Notes under the pieces: model-generated
Database searches by the model: none
Told to the model about the DNA's origin: nothing
The model's input: only the letters and a program-made list of their open reading frames with translations
Shown: positions 9,701 to 17,085 of the stretch, piece by piece
Position numbering within the stretch: the stretch's first letter is position 1
How the letters are laid out: every line of letters starts with the position of its first letter
Made by a program: the position numbers and the translations under genes
Assembly: GCA_964576535.1 (NCBI GenBank)
Contig: CAZNWB010000011.1
Span: 1 to 56,461, forward strand
Direction of reading: 5' to 3'
Length of the DNA: 56,461 bases
Source of the DNA: 2-02-FULL-66-22 sp964576535
Lineage (GTDB): Bacteria > Methylomirabilota > Methylomirabilia > Methylomirabilales > 2-02-FULL-66-22

Positions 9701-9937
9701 ATCGCCTTCGGGCGGGGCGACGGCGCGGCCGCCCGCGCCTCCATGGCCACGGTGGTCATCGGGGGGCAGATGCTGTCCCTGCTCCTCACCCTGGTGGTCA
9801 CGCCTGTCTTCTATTCCCTCTTCGATGATCTGGGCACGCTGCGCCTGCCGCGGCTCGTCCCGACCCCGTCCCGGATCCGGGCCTGGGTGGCCCACGGCTA
9901 CGCCCGCCTGGCCAACACCCGCGACCGCGCCCTGTGA
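6782..9937 (+). CDS. RND multidrug efflux permease (HAE-1 type), first copy
   Basis: A 1051-residue inner-membrane proton/drug antiporter of the AcrB/MexB type, normal length for the family. It opens with the typical first transmembrane helix after FLADLCIKRPVFA. TM4 carries the acidic pair Asp399-Asp400 in GIVIDDAIVVLEN, and TM10 the lysine (Lys926) in GVVKKNSIL, both needed for proton relay. Two large periplasmic loops lie between TM1-TM2 and TM7-TM8. The start codon is GTG. With the adaptor upstream it forms one pump module. It is closely related to the second permease at 11913-15161. Substrate cannot be read from sequence. Confidence 0.92.
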   Translation: MFLADLCIKRPVFATVLILSVVVLGLFSYRDLGVDAFPRVEFPTITVTTTLEGATPEEVESQITKPIEEVVNTISGIDELRSTTKEGISQIFVTFVLEKPVDIASNEVRDKVATILDDFPPGTNPPVIEKLDPDATPILAIVVSGRRSAREITEIADKRIKRQIETVNGVGSLTFVGDRKREIQIELDADKLAGYGLSVDRVKQALQQQNTEIPGGRITKGQREEGLRTLGRIERVEDFNRLIVADVKGAPVRVADIGRAVDGIEEPRTLSRLNGENAVSLLVRKQSGTNTVQVVDRVRRRLDEVRRILPPDIRVVEVRDLSRFIRRSMHDVQEHLILGAILASMVVFFFIRNLRAAIIAALAIPTSIIGTFSLLKYMGFTLNNQTMLGLSLSVGIVIDDAIVVLENIFRYMEEEGVGPMEAAREATREIGLAVMATTFSLVVIFLPVAFMSGIVGRFFNSFGLTAAFAILVSLFVSFTLTPSLSSRFLKPPAHAREGAGRAAAASKQKGVYAAFDRLYDRLLRWALGHRKTVVALTALVVVSTVAIFPYVKKEFIVDDDMSEFEVVVETPPGSSLERSDEILRNVEAELRQLPGVEILFTTIGVQGNNVTNVTDASIYVGLTHLSTRKETQQQLMQRARVALRTFPDLRVSAQQIGLISGGGFKQTPFNLVIRGPELDRLDAYAQTVMARLRAIPGFVDLDTSLAARRPEVRVHIDRQKAADLGVRVAAIAGSLRTMVGGEKVGTFREDDEQYNVRLRLLQDFRNSPQVISQVMVSGSGGRLVRLNNVTDFTTGKAPGQIDRYNRERQITVVANLFEKPLVEAMDQGTAAVREAGLAPGYSTTYIGRGKILGEAVRNFLLALILSLIFIYMVLAAQFESFTHPITIMLSLPLALPFALLTLAATGQSLNLNSVIGLFLLMGVVKKNSILQVDYTNTLRERGLDRFPALIQANHTRLRPILMTTLSIVFGMIPIAFGRGDGAAARASMATVVIGGQMLSLLLTLVVTPVFYSLFDDLGTLRLPRLVPTPSRIRAWVAHGYARLANTRDRAL

Positions 9938-9956
9938 CCGTTCCCCAATGACGGGA

Positions 9957-9980
9957 GCAGGCTGTCCCTGGCCAGCCTGC
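9957..9980. terminator. Hairpin after the first RND permease
   Basis: GCAGGCTG (9957-9964) pairs perfectly with CAGCCTGC (9973-9980) across an 8-nt loop. No T run follows, so intrinsic termination would be weak. The toxin-antitoxin promoter starts three bases later, which suits an insulating role. Confidence 0.4.
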
Positions 9981-9982
9981 GA

Positions 9983-10011
9983 TTGACAATGGCAGGGGCC
10001 TCGTGTATTGT
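9983..10011 (+). promoter_or_regulatory. Promoter of the Phd/VapC operon
   Basis: TTGACA (9983-9988), 17-nt spacer, TATTGT (10006-10011). It is followed by the near-repeat TTACTAC GTC ACTACAT, a likely site for autorepression by the antitoxin. Confidence 0.7.
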
Positions 10012-10039
10012 TACTACGTCACTACATCTGGAGGATTCC

Positions 10040-10318
10040 ATGCGAATGGGGCTGCGAGAGGCGAATCAGCACTTTTCGCGGGCCATGCGGGCCGTGAAAG
10101 CGGGGAAAGAGGTGGTGTTGACCGAACGGGGCAAGCCCATCGCGGTTCTGAAGCCCATCCGGGCATCGCGAAAGCCGGAGATGGTGATCCGGCAGTTGCA
10201 GGCTTCCGGCTTCCTCCGCCCTCCTGCCAGGCGGGGAGCTATGCCAGTCTGCAAACCTATCCGGATCAAAGGCGGACCAATCACCAAGACCCTTCGTGAG
10301 GAACGGGACGCCTCCTGA
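10040..10318 (+). CDS. Phd/YefM-family antitoxin
   Basis: A 92-residue antitoxin with the family start MGLREANQHFSRAMRAVKAG, then VVLTERGKPIAVLKPI, the compact N-terminal DNA-binding fold. The C-terminal part (about residues 50-92), basic here, would wrap and inhibit the toxin. GGAGG at 10030-10034 sits 5 nt before this ATG. Its TGA shares a base with the toxin's ATG (TGATG), showing translational coupling. Antitoxins of this kind usually repress their own operon; the promoter-proximal near-repeat at about 10011-10027 may be the site. Phd antitoxins are frequently found with PIN toxins, so the pairing is normal. Confidence 0.8.
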   Translation: MRMGLREANQHFSRAMRAVKAGKEVVLTERGKPIAVLKPIRASRKPEMVIRQLQASGFLRPPARRGAMPVCKPIRIKGGPITKTLREERDAS

Positions 10319-10755
10319 TGGTGCGCCAGAGGGCGTATTTCGATACCAGCGTCCTCATGAAGCGATACGTGCAGGAGGACGGTTCAGCGCAGGCGCGAGC
10401 TCTGCTGCGGCGTTACCGGTTCCTTTCCTCCGCCATCGCGCCCCTCGAAGCGCTCTCAGCCCTCTACCGTCGCCATGTCGCAGGAGAAATCGCTGATCAG
10501 GATCTGGTTGGGCTAGTGTCCAGGATCCAGCGGGATCGAGGGTACTGGGAGTTGATCGAGATGAGCCCGGAAGTCCTCGCACGCGCCGAGCAGGTGATTA
10601 AGGACACGACCCTCAGGACACTGGATGCGATCCATGTTGCGTCCGTCATCCTGTTCCAATCGGATTCCGGGATCCGCGTTCCTTTGATCACTGCGGACTC
10701 GCGGCAAAGAGAGGGAGCCCGACGGTTGGGCTTGGACGTGATCTGGTTGGAGTGA
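10318..10755 (+). CDS. vapC: VapC-type PIN-domain toxin
   Basis: A 145-residue PIN-domain ribonuclease. The acidic residues that bind the catalytic metal are visible: Asp9 in YFDTSVLMKRY, a Glu in PLEALSAL, an Asp in TLDAIHVASV and a final Asp in ITADSRQ. VapC toxins cleave tRNA or rRNA at specific positions when released from their antitoxin; the target here is unknown. It is translationally coupled to the antitoxin in front. The pair sits between two related RND pump genes, a place where an insertion is plausible. The gene looks intact. Confidence 0.85.
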   Translation: MVRQRAYFDTSVLMKRYVQEDGSAQARALLRRYRFLSSAIAPLEALSALYRRHVAGEIADQDLVGLVSRIQRDRGYWELIEMSPEVLARAEQVIKDTTLRTLDAIHVASVILFQSDSGIRVPLITADSRQREGARRLGLDVIWLE

Positions 10756-10821
10756 GAAAGGGGGGGCGAGACTCCGCTCTCTTCATTCGCGCGTCAACCT
10801 CGTCCGCTCCCGGGTCAAGCG

Positions 10822-11757
10822 ATGGCCCGATTCAGTATCGCTCTCGCCACCTGCCTCCTGTTCACACCCTCGGCCTGGGGTGCGGGAACAGAGGGCCCGC
10901 CGGGGTCGGCCCCACCCCTGAAGTTTGTCACGTTCAACCTGTTCCACGGGGGAGTTTTCTCCGGCATGAGTGGCGACGCCAAGGAGCTGGACCGCCGCCT
11001 GGAGATGGCGGCCGAGGAGTTGCGCCGCCTGGGCGTTGACGTCGTCGGGTTACAGGAAGCGTCAACCGGCCGGGGGCGGGGGAACGTGGCCGCGCGCCTC
11101 GCCGGCCAACTCGGCTTCCACCACGTCTACGCGCCGGCCAGCTCGCGCTTCTTCGGCAACAACGGCTTTGACCGAGTCATTGCCTTCCTTCTGAACTTCA
11201 CCGAGGGTCCCGCCATCCTCAGTCGCTTCCCCATCATAGACTGGCAGGTCGATGAATTGCCCCGGTGCGGCCGGTTCATGGATTCGCGCGTGCTCCTCTC
11301 CGCCAGGCTCCAAACCCCGTGGGGGCTGCTCCAGGTGTTCTCCACCCACACCAGGGGAGACCCCTGCCAGACCCGGCGGGTCGCGGAATTGGTCCGGAAC
11401 GGGGGCGGTCCCTCGCCCTCCGTGCTCCTGGGCGACTTGAACGCGGCCGAAGGGTCTGCCGCCATCGCCGCCCTGACCGAGGGCGCCGGCTTCGTGGACG
11501 CCTACCGCACAGCCAACCCGACCCTCCCGGGTCCCACCGTCTGGCAGCGGATCGAAGAGCCGACCCCGACGGTCATGCGGCGCGTGGACTATGTCTTCGT
11601 GGTCCCGGGGACGGAATTTGCGGGAAGGGTCCTTTCGAGCCGGGTTATCTTGGACGCCCCCCGGCAGGTGGGTGACGGGAAGGTTCTCTGGCCTTCGGAC
11701 CACTACGGCGTCCTGGCCCTGCTGGAGGTCTTCCCGCCACCGGCCGGGAAACAATAG
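10822..11757 (+). CDS. Secreted endonuclease/exonuclease/phosphatase-family hydrolase
   Basis: A 311-residue protein with an N-terminal signal peptide (hydrophobic core IALATCLLFTPSAWG, cleavage probably near residue 20). The catalytic domain follows: KFVTFNLFHGG (metal-binding Asn), VVGLQEAS (Glu), LLGDLNA (Asp, Asn) and a final SDHYGVLALLE (Asp-His). All the main EEP motifs are present, so it should be an active Mg2+-dependent phosphodiesterase or phosphatase in the periplasm or outside. Substrates in the family include DNA, sphingomyelin and phosphoinositides; this sequence does not settle it. It sits 66 nt after vapC, without a clear promoter, and may be read through from upstream. Confidence 0.85.
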   Translation: MARFSIALATCLLFTPSAWGAGTEGPPGSAPPLKFVTFNLFHGGVFSGMSGDAKELDRRLEMAAEELRRLGVDVVGLQEASTGRGRGNVAARLAGQLGFHHVYAPASSRFFGNNGFDRVIAFLLNFTEGPAILSRFPIIDWQVDELPRCGRFMDSRVLLSARLQTPWGLLQVFSTHTRGDPCQTRRVAELVRNGGGPSPSVLLGDLNAAEGSAAIAALTEGAGFVDAYRTANPTLPGPTVWQRIEEPTPTVMRRVDYVFVVPGTEFAGRVLSSRVILDAPRQVGDGKVLWPSDHYGVLALLEVFPPPAGKQ

Positions 11758-11809
11758 TCTGGCCTGTGGCGGATTCCTGTTCAACGAGTCGGGTTCTCCA
11801 AAACCTCGG

Positions 11810-11832
11810 CCGAACCGCCGAACGACCGAACG
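11810..11832. repeat. CCGAACG word repeat, single arm
   Basis: Three tandem CCGAAC(G) words (CCGAACCGCCGAACGACC, then GAACG). It is the same word family as the full hairpins at 21420-21498 and 51759-51837, but here there is no convincing opposite arm. Confidence 0.55.
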
Positions 11833-11848
11833 CTTTTCGCTCTCCGTT

Positions 11849-11872
11849 TTGCACAAGCGCCGCCTTGTGCAA
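11849..11872. promoter_or_regulatory. Perfect 9-bp inverted repeat upstream of the second RND permease
   Basis: TTGCACAAG (11849-11857) and CTTGTGCAA (11864-11872) around a 6-nt loop. The element ends six bases before the -35 box of the permease promoter. It could be an operator or, less likely, the end of a terminator (only CCCCTTG follows). Confidence 0.5.
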
Positions 11873-11877
11873 TCCCC

Positions 11878-11906
11878 TTGATTTTCCAGAAGTCGCGGCC
11901 TAGACT
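11878..11906 (+). promoter_or_regulatory. Promoter of the second RND permease, leaderless layout
   Basis: TTGATT (11878-11883), 17-nt spacer, TAGACT (11901-11906). The ATG begins only 6 nt after the -10 box and no ribosome binding site is seen, so the mRNA would start at or next to its start codon. Confidence 0.5.
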
Positions 11907-11912
11907 CCGCCC

Positions 11913-14900
11913 ATGTTCCTCGCCGAACTCTGCGTGAAGCGGCCGGTCTTTACCACCATGCTCATCATGGCGCTGGTGGTGATGGGCTGGTTCTCCTATG
12001 AGCGCCTCGGCCTCGACCTCCTCCCCAAGATTGACCGTCCCACCATCACCATCACCACCAAGCTCGCCGGCGCCAGCCCCGAAGAGATGGAGACCCAGGT
12101 CACCAAGCCCATCGAGGAGGTGGTGAACACCATCAACGGGCTGGAGGAGCTGCGGTCCAGCACCAGCGAGGGCAACTCGCGGGTGGTCGCCGTCTTCGCC
12201 CTGGAGCGGAATCCGGACGTGGCCGCCCAGGATGTGCGGGACAAGATCTCCACCATCCTGGCCAAGTTCCCCAAGGACACCGATCCACCCATCGTGGAGA
12301 AGTTCGATCCGGACTCGGCCCCCATCCTGGCCATCGTGGTCTCGGCCCGCCGGGACCCCCGCGAGATCACCGAGTTCGTGGACAAGCAGATCAAGCAGTC
12401 GCTGGAGACCATCGACGGGGTGGGCAGCATCACCTTCGTGGGCGATCGCAAGCGGGAGATCCAGGTGGTCCTCGACCCCCGGAAGCTGGCCGCCTACGGG
12501 GTGAGCATCGAACAGGCCAAGCAGGCCATTGACCGGCAGAACCTGGAGATCCCGGGCGGTCGCGTCACGTTTGGTGGGAACGAGAAGGTCCTGCGAACCA
12601 TGGCGCGTGTGCAGCAATCGCAGGACTTCGGGGATATCATTGTATCCACCAAGACCGGCACGCCCATTCGCATCCGCGATCTGGGCAGCGTGGTGGACGA
12701 GACCGAGGAACCTCGGACTATCTCACGGTTCAACAGTGAGAACGCGGTCTCCCTGCTGGTGCGCAAGCAGTCGGGGACCAACACGGTCAAGGTGGTGGAG
12801 GGGGTCAAGGCGCGCCTCACCCAGATCGGCCGGACGCTGCCACCCGATTACAAGGTGCAGACGGTCCGGGACCAGTCCCGCTTCATCCGCCGGTCCTTCG
12901 AAGAGGTGCAGACCCACATGATCCTGGGCGGCTTCCTGGCCGCCCTGGTGGTGTTCCTGTTCATCCGGAACCTGCGCTCGGCCATCATCGCCGCCATCTC
13001 CATCCCCACCTCCATCATCGCCACCTTCACCATCATGCGAGCCCTGGACTTCACCCTGAACAACATGACCATGCTGGGCCTCAGTCTCTCCACGGGCATC
13101 GTCATTGATGACGCCCTGGTGGTGCTGGAGAACATCTACCGCTACATCGAGGAGGAGGGGCGCGGCCCCATGGAGGCGGCGGTCGAGGCCACCCGGGAGA
13201 TCGGCCTGGCCGTCATGGCGACGACGCTGTCCCTGGTGGTGATTTTCGTCCCCGTCGCCTTCATGCAGGGGCGCATCGGACGGCTGTTCTTCAGCTTCGG
13301 GATCACGGCGGCCTGCGCCATCCTGGTGTCGCTCGTCGTGGCTTTTACCCTCACCCCCATGCTCTGCTCTCGCTTCCTCAAGGTCCCGGAGGCGAACGCG
13401 ACGCACCACGGGTCCAAGGAGTCCCGCTTCTTCCGGGTCATCGAGCGGGGGTATGACCGCCTGCTCCGGCTCTCCCTGCGCCACCGGCCCGTGGTGCTGG
13501 GGCTGGCGGTCCTGACGGCGGCCTCCACCTTCTGGCTCTACCGGTTCGTCGGCGAAGAGAGCTTCGTGGACGACGACCAGAGCGAGTTCGAGATCTTCAT
13601 CCAGGCGCCCGAGGGGTCCTCTCTCGACCGGACGGATCGCATCCTGCGCCAGGTCGAGGGGGAAATCGGAAAGCTCAAGGGCGTCCAAGTTCTGTTCACC
13701 ACCGTCGGCGTGGGGGAACAGTCCGCCGTGACCGACGCCAGCCTGTACGTCGGCCTGACCCCCCTGCGGGAGGGGACGGAATTTGATCGCATAGCCCAGC
13801 ACCTGGGCCTCCGGCGGCTCTTCCGGCTGCCACCCCTGCACGAGCGGGACTTCTCGCAGCAGGACGTGATGCGGGAAGCCCGGAAGATCATGACGAGGTA
13901 CCCTGACCTCACGGCCAGCGTCCAGAACTTGTTCGCCACCGGACAGACCGGATCGCGCCGGCAACCGTACCAGCTTATCCTGCGAGGACCGGATCTCGAG
14001 GCGCTGGACCGCTATTCCCTGGCCTTGGCCTCCCAGGCGCGGACCGTGCCCGGAATGGTAGATGTGGACACCACGCTCGCCCGGCGCAAGCCGGAGATCC
14101 GGGTCCACATTGATCGGGACAAGGCCGCGGCCCTGGGGGTCGGTGTGGATGCCATCGCCGGCAGCCTCCGCACAATGGTGGGCGGCGAGGAGGTCACCAA
14201 GTTCAAGGAGGCCGACGACCAGTACGTTGTGCGCCTCCGGCTGCAGGAGGACTTCCGCAAGAACGCCCAGGTGATCAGCGACCTGTACGTCCCAAGCACC
14301 AAGCTCGGCCTGGTGAAGCTGAACAACGTGGTCAGGCTCTCCGAAGAGAAGGGTCCCAACCAGATCGACCGGTTGGACCGGGAGCGCCAGGTGGGGATCA
14401 CCGCCAATCTGGATCCCCGGTTGCCCATCGGCGAGGCGGTGAAGCAGATGGCCCCCAAGGTGGCGGCCGTGAAGTTGCCGCCCGGATACACCACCAAGTA
14501 CCTCGGTCGGGCCCAGATCCTGGTTGAGGCCCGGGTCAACTTCCTGATCGCCCTGGGGTTGAGCCTCATCTTCATCTACATGGTGTTGGCGGCGCAGTTC
14601 GAGAGCTTCGTCCATCCCCTGACCATCATGGCCTCCCTGCCCCTCTCGCTGCCCTTCGGATTGATCTCCCTCCTGGTGGTGGGCAAGACCATGAACATCT
14701 TCAGCGCCATCGGGATCCTGATGCTCTTCGGCGTGGTGAAGAAGAATGCCATCCTGCAGGTGGATTTCACCAACGTCCTGCGGGAGCGGGGCCTGGCGCG
14801 CTTCGACGCCATCATCAAGGCGGACCATGCCAGGCTGCGACCCATCCTGATGACCACGATCACCATCATCGTCGGGATGCTGCCCATCGCGCTGGGGAAG

Positions 14901-15161
14901 GGGGACGGCTCCGCCTCCCGGGCGGCCATGGCCACCGTGGTGGTCGGCGGCCAGACCCTATGCCTGCTGCTCACCCTCCTGGTCACCCCCGTGCTGTACA
15001 CCTACTTCGACGACCTGCAGTCCCTCCGGGTCGGCAAGCTCGCGAAGCTTCCCGACTGGTTCTGGGAGCGGCTGCGTTGGGTACCTTCCCGTGTCGCGCG
15101 TCCGCCGGCCGCGGGGGCGCCCATCAGTCCGCCGGCCGAGCGTACGACGGCCGGGGGTTGA
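11913..15161 (+). CDS. RND multidrug efflux permease (HAE-1 type), second copy
   Basis: A 1082-residue AcrB-type permease, clearly paralogous to the gene at 6782-9937: the same opening (FLAELCVKRPVFTTML), the same TM4 acidic pair at residues 399-400 in GIVIDDALVVLEN, and the TM10 lysine (Lys944) in GVVKKNAIL. It is longer mainly through an insertion near residues 620-650 in the second periplasmic loop and a Pro/Ala-rich C-terminal tail. It has no adaptor gene of its own, so it may share the adaptor at 5386-6654. Its promoter suggests separate expression from the first pump. The PII-like gene downstream probably belongs to its transcript. Confidence 0.92.
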   Translation: MFLAELCVKRPVFTTMLIMALVVMGWFSYERLGLDLLPKIDRPTITITTKLAGASPEEMETQVTKPIEEVVNTINGLEELRSSTSEGNSRVVAVFALERNPDVAAQDVRDKISTILAKFPKDTDPPIVEKFDPDSAPILAIVVSARRDPREITEFVDKQIKQSLETIDGVGSITFVGDRKREIQVVLDPRKLAAYGVSIEQAKQAIDRQNLEIPGGRVTFGGNEKVLRTMARVQQSQDFGDIIVSTKTGTPIRIRDLGSVVDETEEPRTISRFNSENAVSLLVRKQSGTNTVKVVEGVKARLTQIGRTLPPDYKVQTVRDQSRFIRRSFEEVQTHMILGGFLAALVVFLFIRNLRSAIIAAISIPTSIIATFTIMRALDFTLNNMTMLGLSLSTGIVIDDALVVLENIYRYIEEEGRGPMEAAVEATREIGLAVMATTLSLVVIFVPVAFMQGRIGRLFFSFGITAACAILVSLVVAFTLTPMLCSRFLKVPEANATHHGSKESRFFRVIERGYDRLLRLSLRHRPVVLGLAVLTAASTFWLYRFVGEESFVDDDQSEFEIFIQAPEGSSLDRTDRILRQVEGEIGKLKGVQVLFTTVGVGEQSAVTDASLYVGLTPLREGTEFDRIAQHLGLRRLFRLPPLHERDFSQQDVMREARKIMTRYPDLTASVQNLFATGQTGSRRQPYQLILRGPDLEALDRYSLALASQARTVPGMVDVDTTLARRKPEIRVHIDRDKAAALGVGVDAIAGSLRTMVGGEEVTKFKEADDQYVVRLRLQEDFRKNAQVISDLYVPSTKLGLVKLNNVVRLSEEKGPNQIDRLDRERQVGITANLDPRLPIGEAVKQMAPKVAAVKLPPGYTTKYLGRAQILVEARVNFLIALGLSLIFIYMVLAAQFESFVHPLTIMASLPLSLPFGLISLLVVGKTMNIFSAIGILMLFGVVKKNAILQVDFTNVLRERGLARFDAIIKADHARLRPILMTTITIIVGMLPIALGKGDGSASRAAMATVVVGGQTLCLLLTLLVTPVLYTYFDDLQSLRVGKLAKLPDWFWERLRWVPSRVARPPAAGAPISPPAERTTAGG

Positions 15162-15321
15162 TTCAGCGCGTCCAGAGAGAACTCGGAGCACCCGGAATCA
15201 CTCACGCAGGGGCATGTTGTGTCTCCCTGTCTTTCCGGACCGTTGTCCCCCGTCCGAGTAAGCGCCTGGGCAACCGAGGGGGGACAAGTGTGATGGCGGC
15301 CCACGTATCGGAGGGGATGCC

Positions 15322-15624
15322 ATGAAGCTTGTCCTGATCGTCTTCAATTTCATCTACGACGAGCCGATTCGGGCGATGATCGAGCGGCTTCGGATCCCCG
15401 GCTTCACGGAAGTCCATCGGGTCTTCGGCACCGGAGAGTCCGGGAAACGCTTCGGGACTCACGCCTTTCCCGGCCACGATACCATGATCATAACGGTGGT
15501 GCCGGAAGGGCTGGTGGGACCGCTTTTCGACGAGATCGTCCGCTTCAAGCAGGGTCTGGCTGAACGGGCGAGACGTCATGGGGGCATCAAGGCGTTCGTG
15601 TTGCCCGTGGAACGTATGGTCTAG
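15322..15624 (+). CDS. PII-like transporter-associated protein (PG0541-like)
   Basis: A 100-residue protein with a PII/ferredoxin-like beta-alpha-beta layout: MKLVLIVFNFIYDEPI, a charged helix, GFTEVHRVFGTGESG, GTHAFPGHDTMIITVVPE, and a final GGIKAFVLPVE. Proteins of this kind are often encoded right after RND permeases, as here. They are thought to sense a ligand or modulate the transporter, but I know of no proven mechanism. A GGAGGGG sequence precedes the ATG. It follows the second permease by 160 nt and is probably co-transcribed. The family match is from memory of the sequence pattern. Confidence 0.65.
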   Translation: MKLVLIVFNFIYDEPIRAMIERLRIPGFTEVHRVFGTGESGKRFGTHAFPGHDTMIITVVPEGLVGPLFDEIVRFKQGLAERARRHGGIKAFVLPVERMV

Positions 15625-15626
15625 CC

Positions 15627-15735
15627 GAATGCGGAATGGCGAACACCCAAGGGGTACCCGAATGTGGAATGACAAGGAGGCAGCGGGGGGACAGGATTCG
15701 TTGCTTCGATTCCGCATTCCGCATTCCGCAATGGT
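15627..15735. repeat. GAATGCGG word-shuffled inverted repeat between convergent genes
   Basis: The left arm (15627-15676) repeats GAATGCGGAATGGCGAA and GAATGTGGAATG with a 16-bp motif inserted. The right arm (15706-15733) reads TTCGATTCCGCATTCCGC then ATTCCGCAATGG. It fills the space between the stops of two convergent genes, so it could work as a bidirectional terminator, though there is no T run. Confidence 0.75.
15644..15659 (+). repeat. 16-bp GGGTACCC motif, copy C
   Basis: CACCCAAGGGGTACCC, flanked on both sides by GAA, splitting the word GAATGGCGAA/GAATGTGG. Confidence 0.8.
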
Positions 15736-15739
15736 TCGT

Positions 15740-16489
15740 TCAGCGGACGATCCGGAACTGCGTGCTGAGGGTGGCGAGCGGCTTTCCGTCTGCGGCGACA
15801 GGCGTCCAGGACAGCGTGAGCAGGGTGCCCTTGTGTGTGGCCTGTTGCAGAAAGAGGAAGCCTTGGACCCGAGCTCCAGGGAGGATTCGCCCTTCCCGGA
15901 GCCCAAGGGTCAGGATGTCATAGCCGGTGGCCGGGGGCCAGCCATAGGGATAGTAAGGGTAGGAATAGGGGTACGGATAGTAGGGATAGTAGTACGGATA
16001 AGAATAGGGGTAGAAGGGCCGCCAGGGCCGGTACGGCCAGAAGGCGTAGGGCCACCAGGGACCGCCCGCGGCCCGTACCGGCGGACGGGTGCCTGCCCAA
16101 CCGGCCACGGACGCACGCGGCGGCCGGGCCGGACGCCGCCCGCCGAAGAGGGCCCGGGCCACCTCGGACGGAGCCACCGCCCGGTACTGCGTGTGGGCCT
16201 CGTCCACGGCCAGAAAGTCCCCGAAGCGGACCTGGATCTCGTCACTCCGGTCGTTCTCGATCCGCACCTCCACCGGGGTGTAATACTGGCCCAGGTCGCT
16301 GGGAGAACCCCTCCATGTATTCGGCAGGATGATCAGGCGGACGCCGGCATCTGCCAGGGTGACGCTGGGCTGCGAGGGGGCGGCGGCAACCTCCAGCCGT
16401 GGGCCGGCGCACGCCGTGAGTATCGCCATCAGGGCTGCGCCCCATAGAATCCGGAGGGTTAAGGACGGGGCGTTCTGGCTGGACTTCAT
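15740..16489 (-). CDS. Lipoprotein with a Tyr/Pro-rich tract, function unknown
   Basis: A 249-residue predicted lipoprotein. The signal peptide runs through ILWGAALMAILTAC, with the lipid-bearing Cys in LTAC. A first domain (about residues 40-120) looks like a small beta-sandwich (YTPVEVRIENDRSDEIQVRF). A low-complexity segment of alternating Tyr and Pro (YPYSYPYYYPYYPYPYSYPY) follows, then a second beta-rich domain (ILPGARVQGFLFLQQ) that ends in FRIVR. The start at 16489 has AGGA upstream and places the signal peptide correctly; the frame stays open 11 codons further without benefit. Such tracts occur in envelope proteins of soil bacteria. Function is not recognised. Confidence 0.75.
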   Translation of the reverse strand: MKSSQNAPSLTLRILWGAALMAILTACAGPRLEVAAAPSQPSVTLADAGVRLIILPNTWRGSPSDLGQYYTPVEVRIENDRSDEIQVRFGDFLAVDEAHTQYRAVAPSEVARALFGGRRPARPPRASVAGWAGTRPPVRAAGGPWWPYAFWPYRPWRPFYPYSYPYYYPYYPYPYSYPYYPYGWPPATGYDILTLGLREGRILPGARVQGFLFLQQATHKGTLLTLSWTPVAADGKPLATLSTQFRIVR

Positions 16490-16527
16490 GGGGATCCTGC
16501 CCGCTCCAAGCGCCGGCTCCAAGCCGC

Positions 16528-16555
16528 TTGATTTTTCTCGGGGCCCGACTATAAT
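16528..16555 (+). promoter_or_regulatory. Promoter of the Rho-N protein gene
   Basis: TTGATT (16528-16533), 16-nt spacer, and a perfect TATAAT (16550-16555), in the divergent space after the lipoprotein gene. The expected start is near 16562, giving a leader of about 87 nt. Confidence 0.65.
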
Positions 16556-16648
16556 CCTACCGCTCGATGCCCCGAAGCGCCGTCATCGTCCGGATGTATT
16601 GTACCAGGAAAGCCACGCCGGACCAAACACCACGCCAGGGGGGAGCCC

Positions 16649-16990
16649 ATGGTCGCACCACGTGCCGATCTCGAAAAGCTGACCGCGCCGAACCTCCGAG
16701 AGTTGGCGAAGGACAAGCATCCGACCCTAATCGGCGTCTCGGGCATGAAGAAAGAGGAGCTGGTCGAGGCCATCATCGCGGAAGAGGTGCGACTCGGCCT
16801 GCGCCCCAAGGAGGAGAAGCAGCCGGCCACCGCCGCCATGGGGAAGGCCCAGTTGAAGGCGGGCATCCGCAGCCTCAAGCCGACCCGGGATTCGGCCCTG
16901 CAGGCCAAGGATTACGCAGGGCTGGTGGCGACTCGCCTGCAAATCAAAAAGATGAAGCGGCGACTTCGGAAGCTCCGCGAGGCATCCTGA
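16649..16990 (+). CDS. Rho-N (SAP-like) domain small protein
   Basis: A 113-residue basic protein. Residues 9-45 (LTAPNLRELAKDKH, then GMKKEELVEAIIAEE) match the Rho termination factor N-terminal helical fold, which binds nucleic acid or supports a neighbouring nucleic-acid domain. The remainder is Lys/Arg-rich and helical (KKMKRRLRKLREAS). No catalytic domain is present. It starts after a GGGGGGAG sequence and has a good TATAAT promoter 100 nt upstream. Small proteins of this kind are common but their job is unclear; a nucleoid or RNA-binding role is inference. Confidence 0.7.
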   Translation: MVAPRADLEKLTAPNLRELAKDKHPTLIGVSGMKKEELVEAIIAEEVRLGLRPKEEKQPATAAMGKAQLKAGIRSLKPTRDSALQAKDYAGLVATRLQIKKMKRRLRKLREAS

Positions 16991-17000
16991 GACATTTTCG

Positions 17001-17070
17001 ATTGTGAACACCCAGGGGGTACCCGGATCTCGAATGTGCCGGTCAATCCGAAATCCTCAATTCGAAATTC
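17001..17070. repeat. Short word repeat around the 16-bp motif
   Basis: Related A/T-rich words (TTCGATTGTGAA, TCTCGAATGTG, CAATCCGAAATCC, AATTCGAAATTC) surround a copy of the 16-bp motif. They fill the spacer before the FmdB-like gene. Pairing is imperfect. Confidence 0.5.
17009..17024 (+). repeat. 16-bp GGGTACCC motif, copy D
   Basis: CACCCAGGGGGTACCC, the consensus form. Flanks are GAA and GGA. Confidence 0.8.
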
Positions 17071-17085
17071 TTGCTGGAGGTGGCC

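Noticed and set aside
6737..9895. Open frame of over 1000 codons on the minus strand opposite the first RND permease
   Set aside because: High GC and codon bias of the true gene keep the antisense frame open. Its translation is rich in His, Asp, Gly and Gln with no domain, and the plus strand has a full RND protein.
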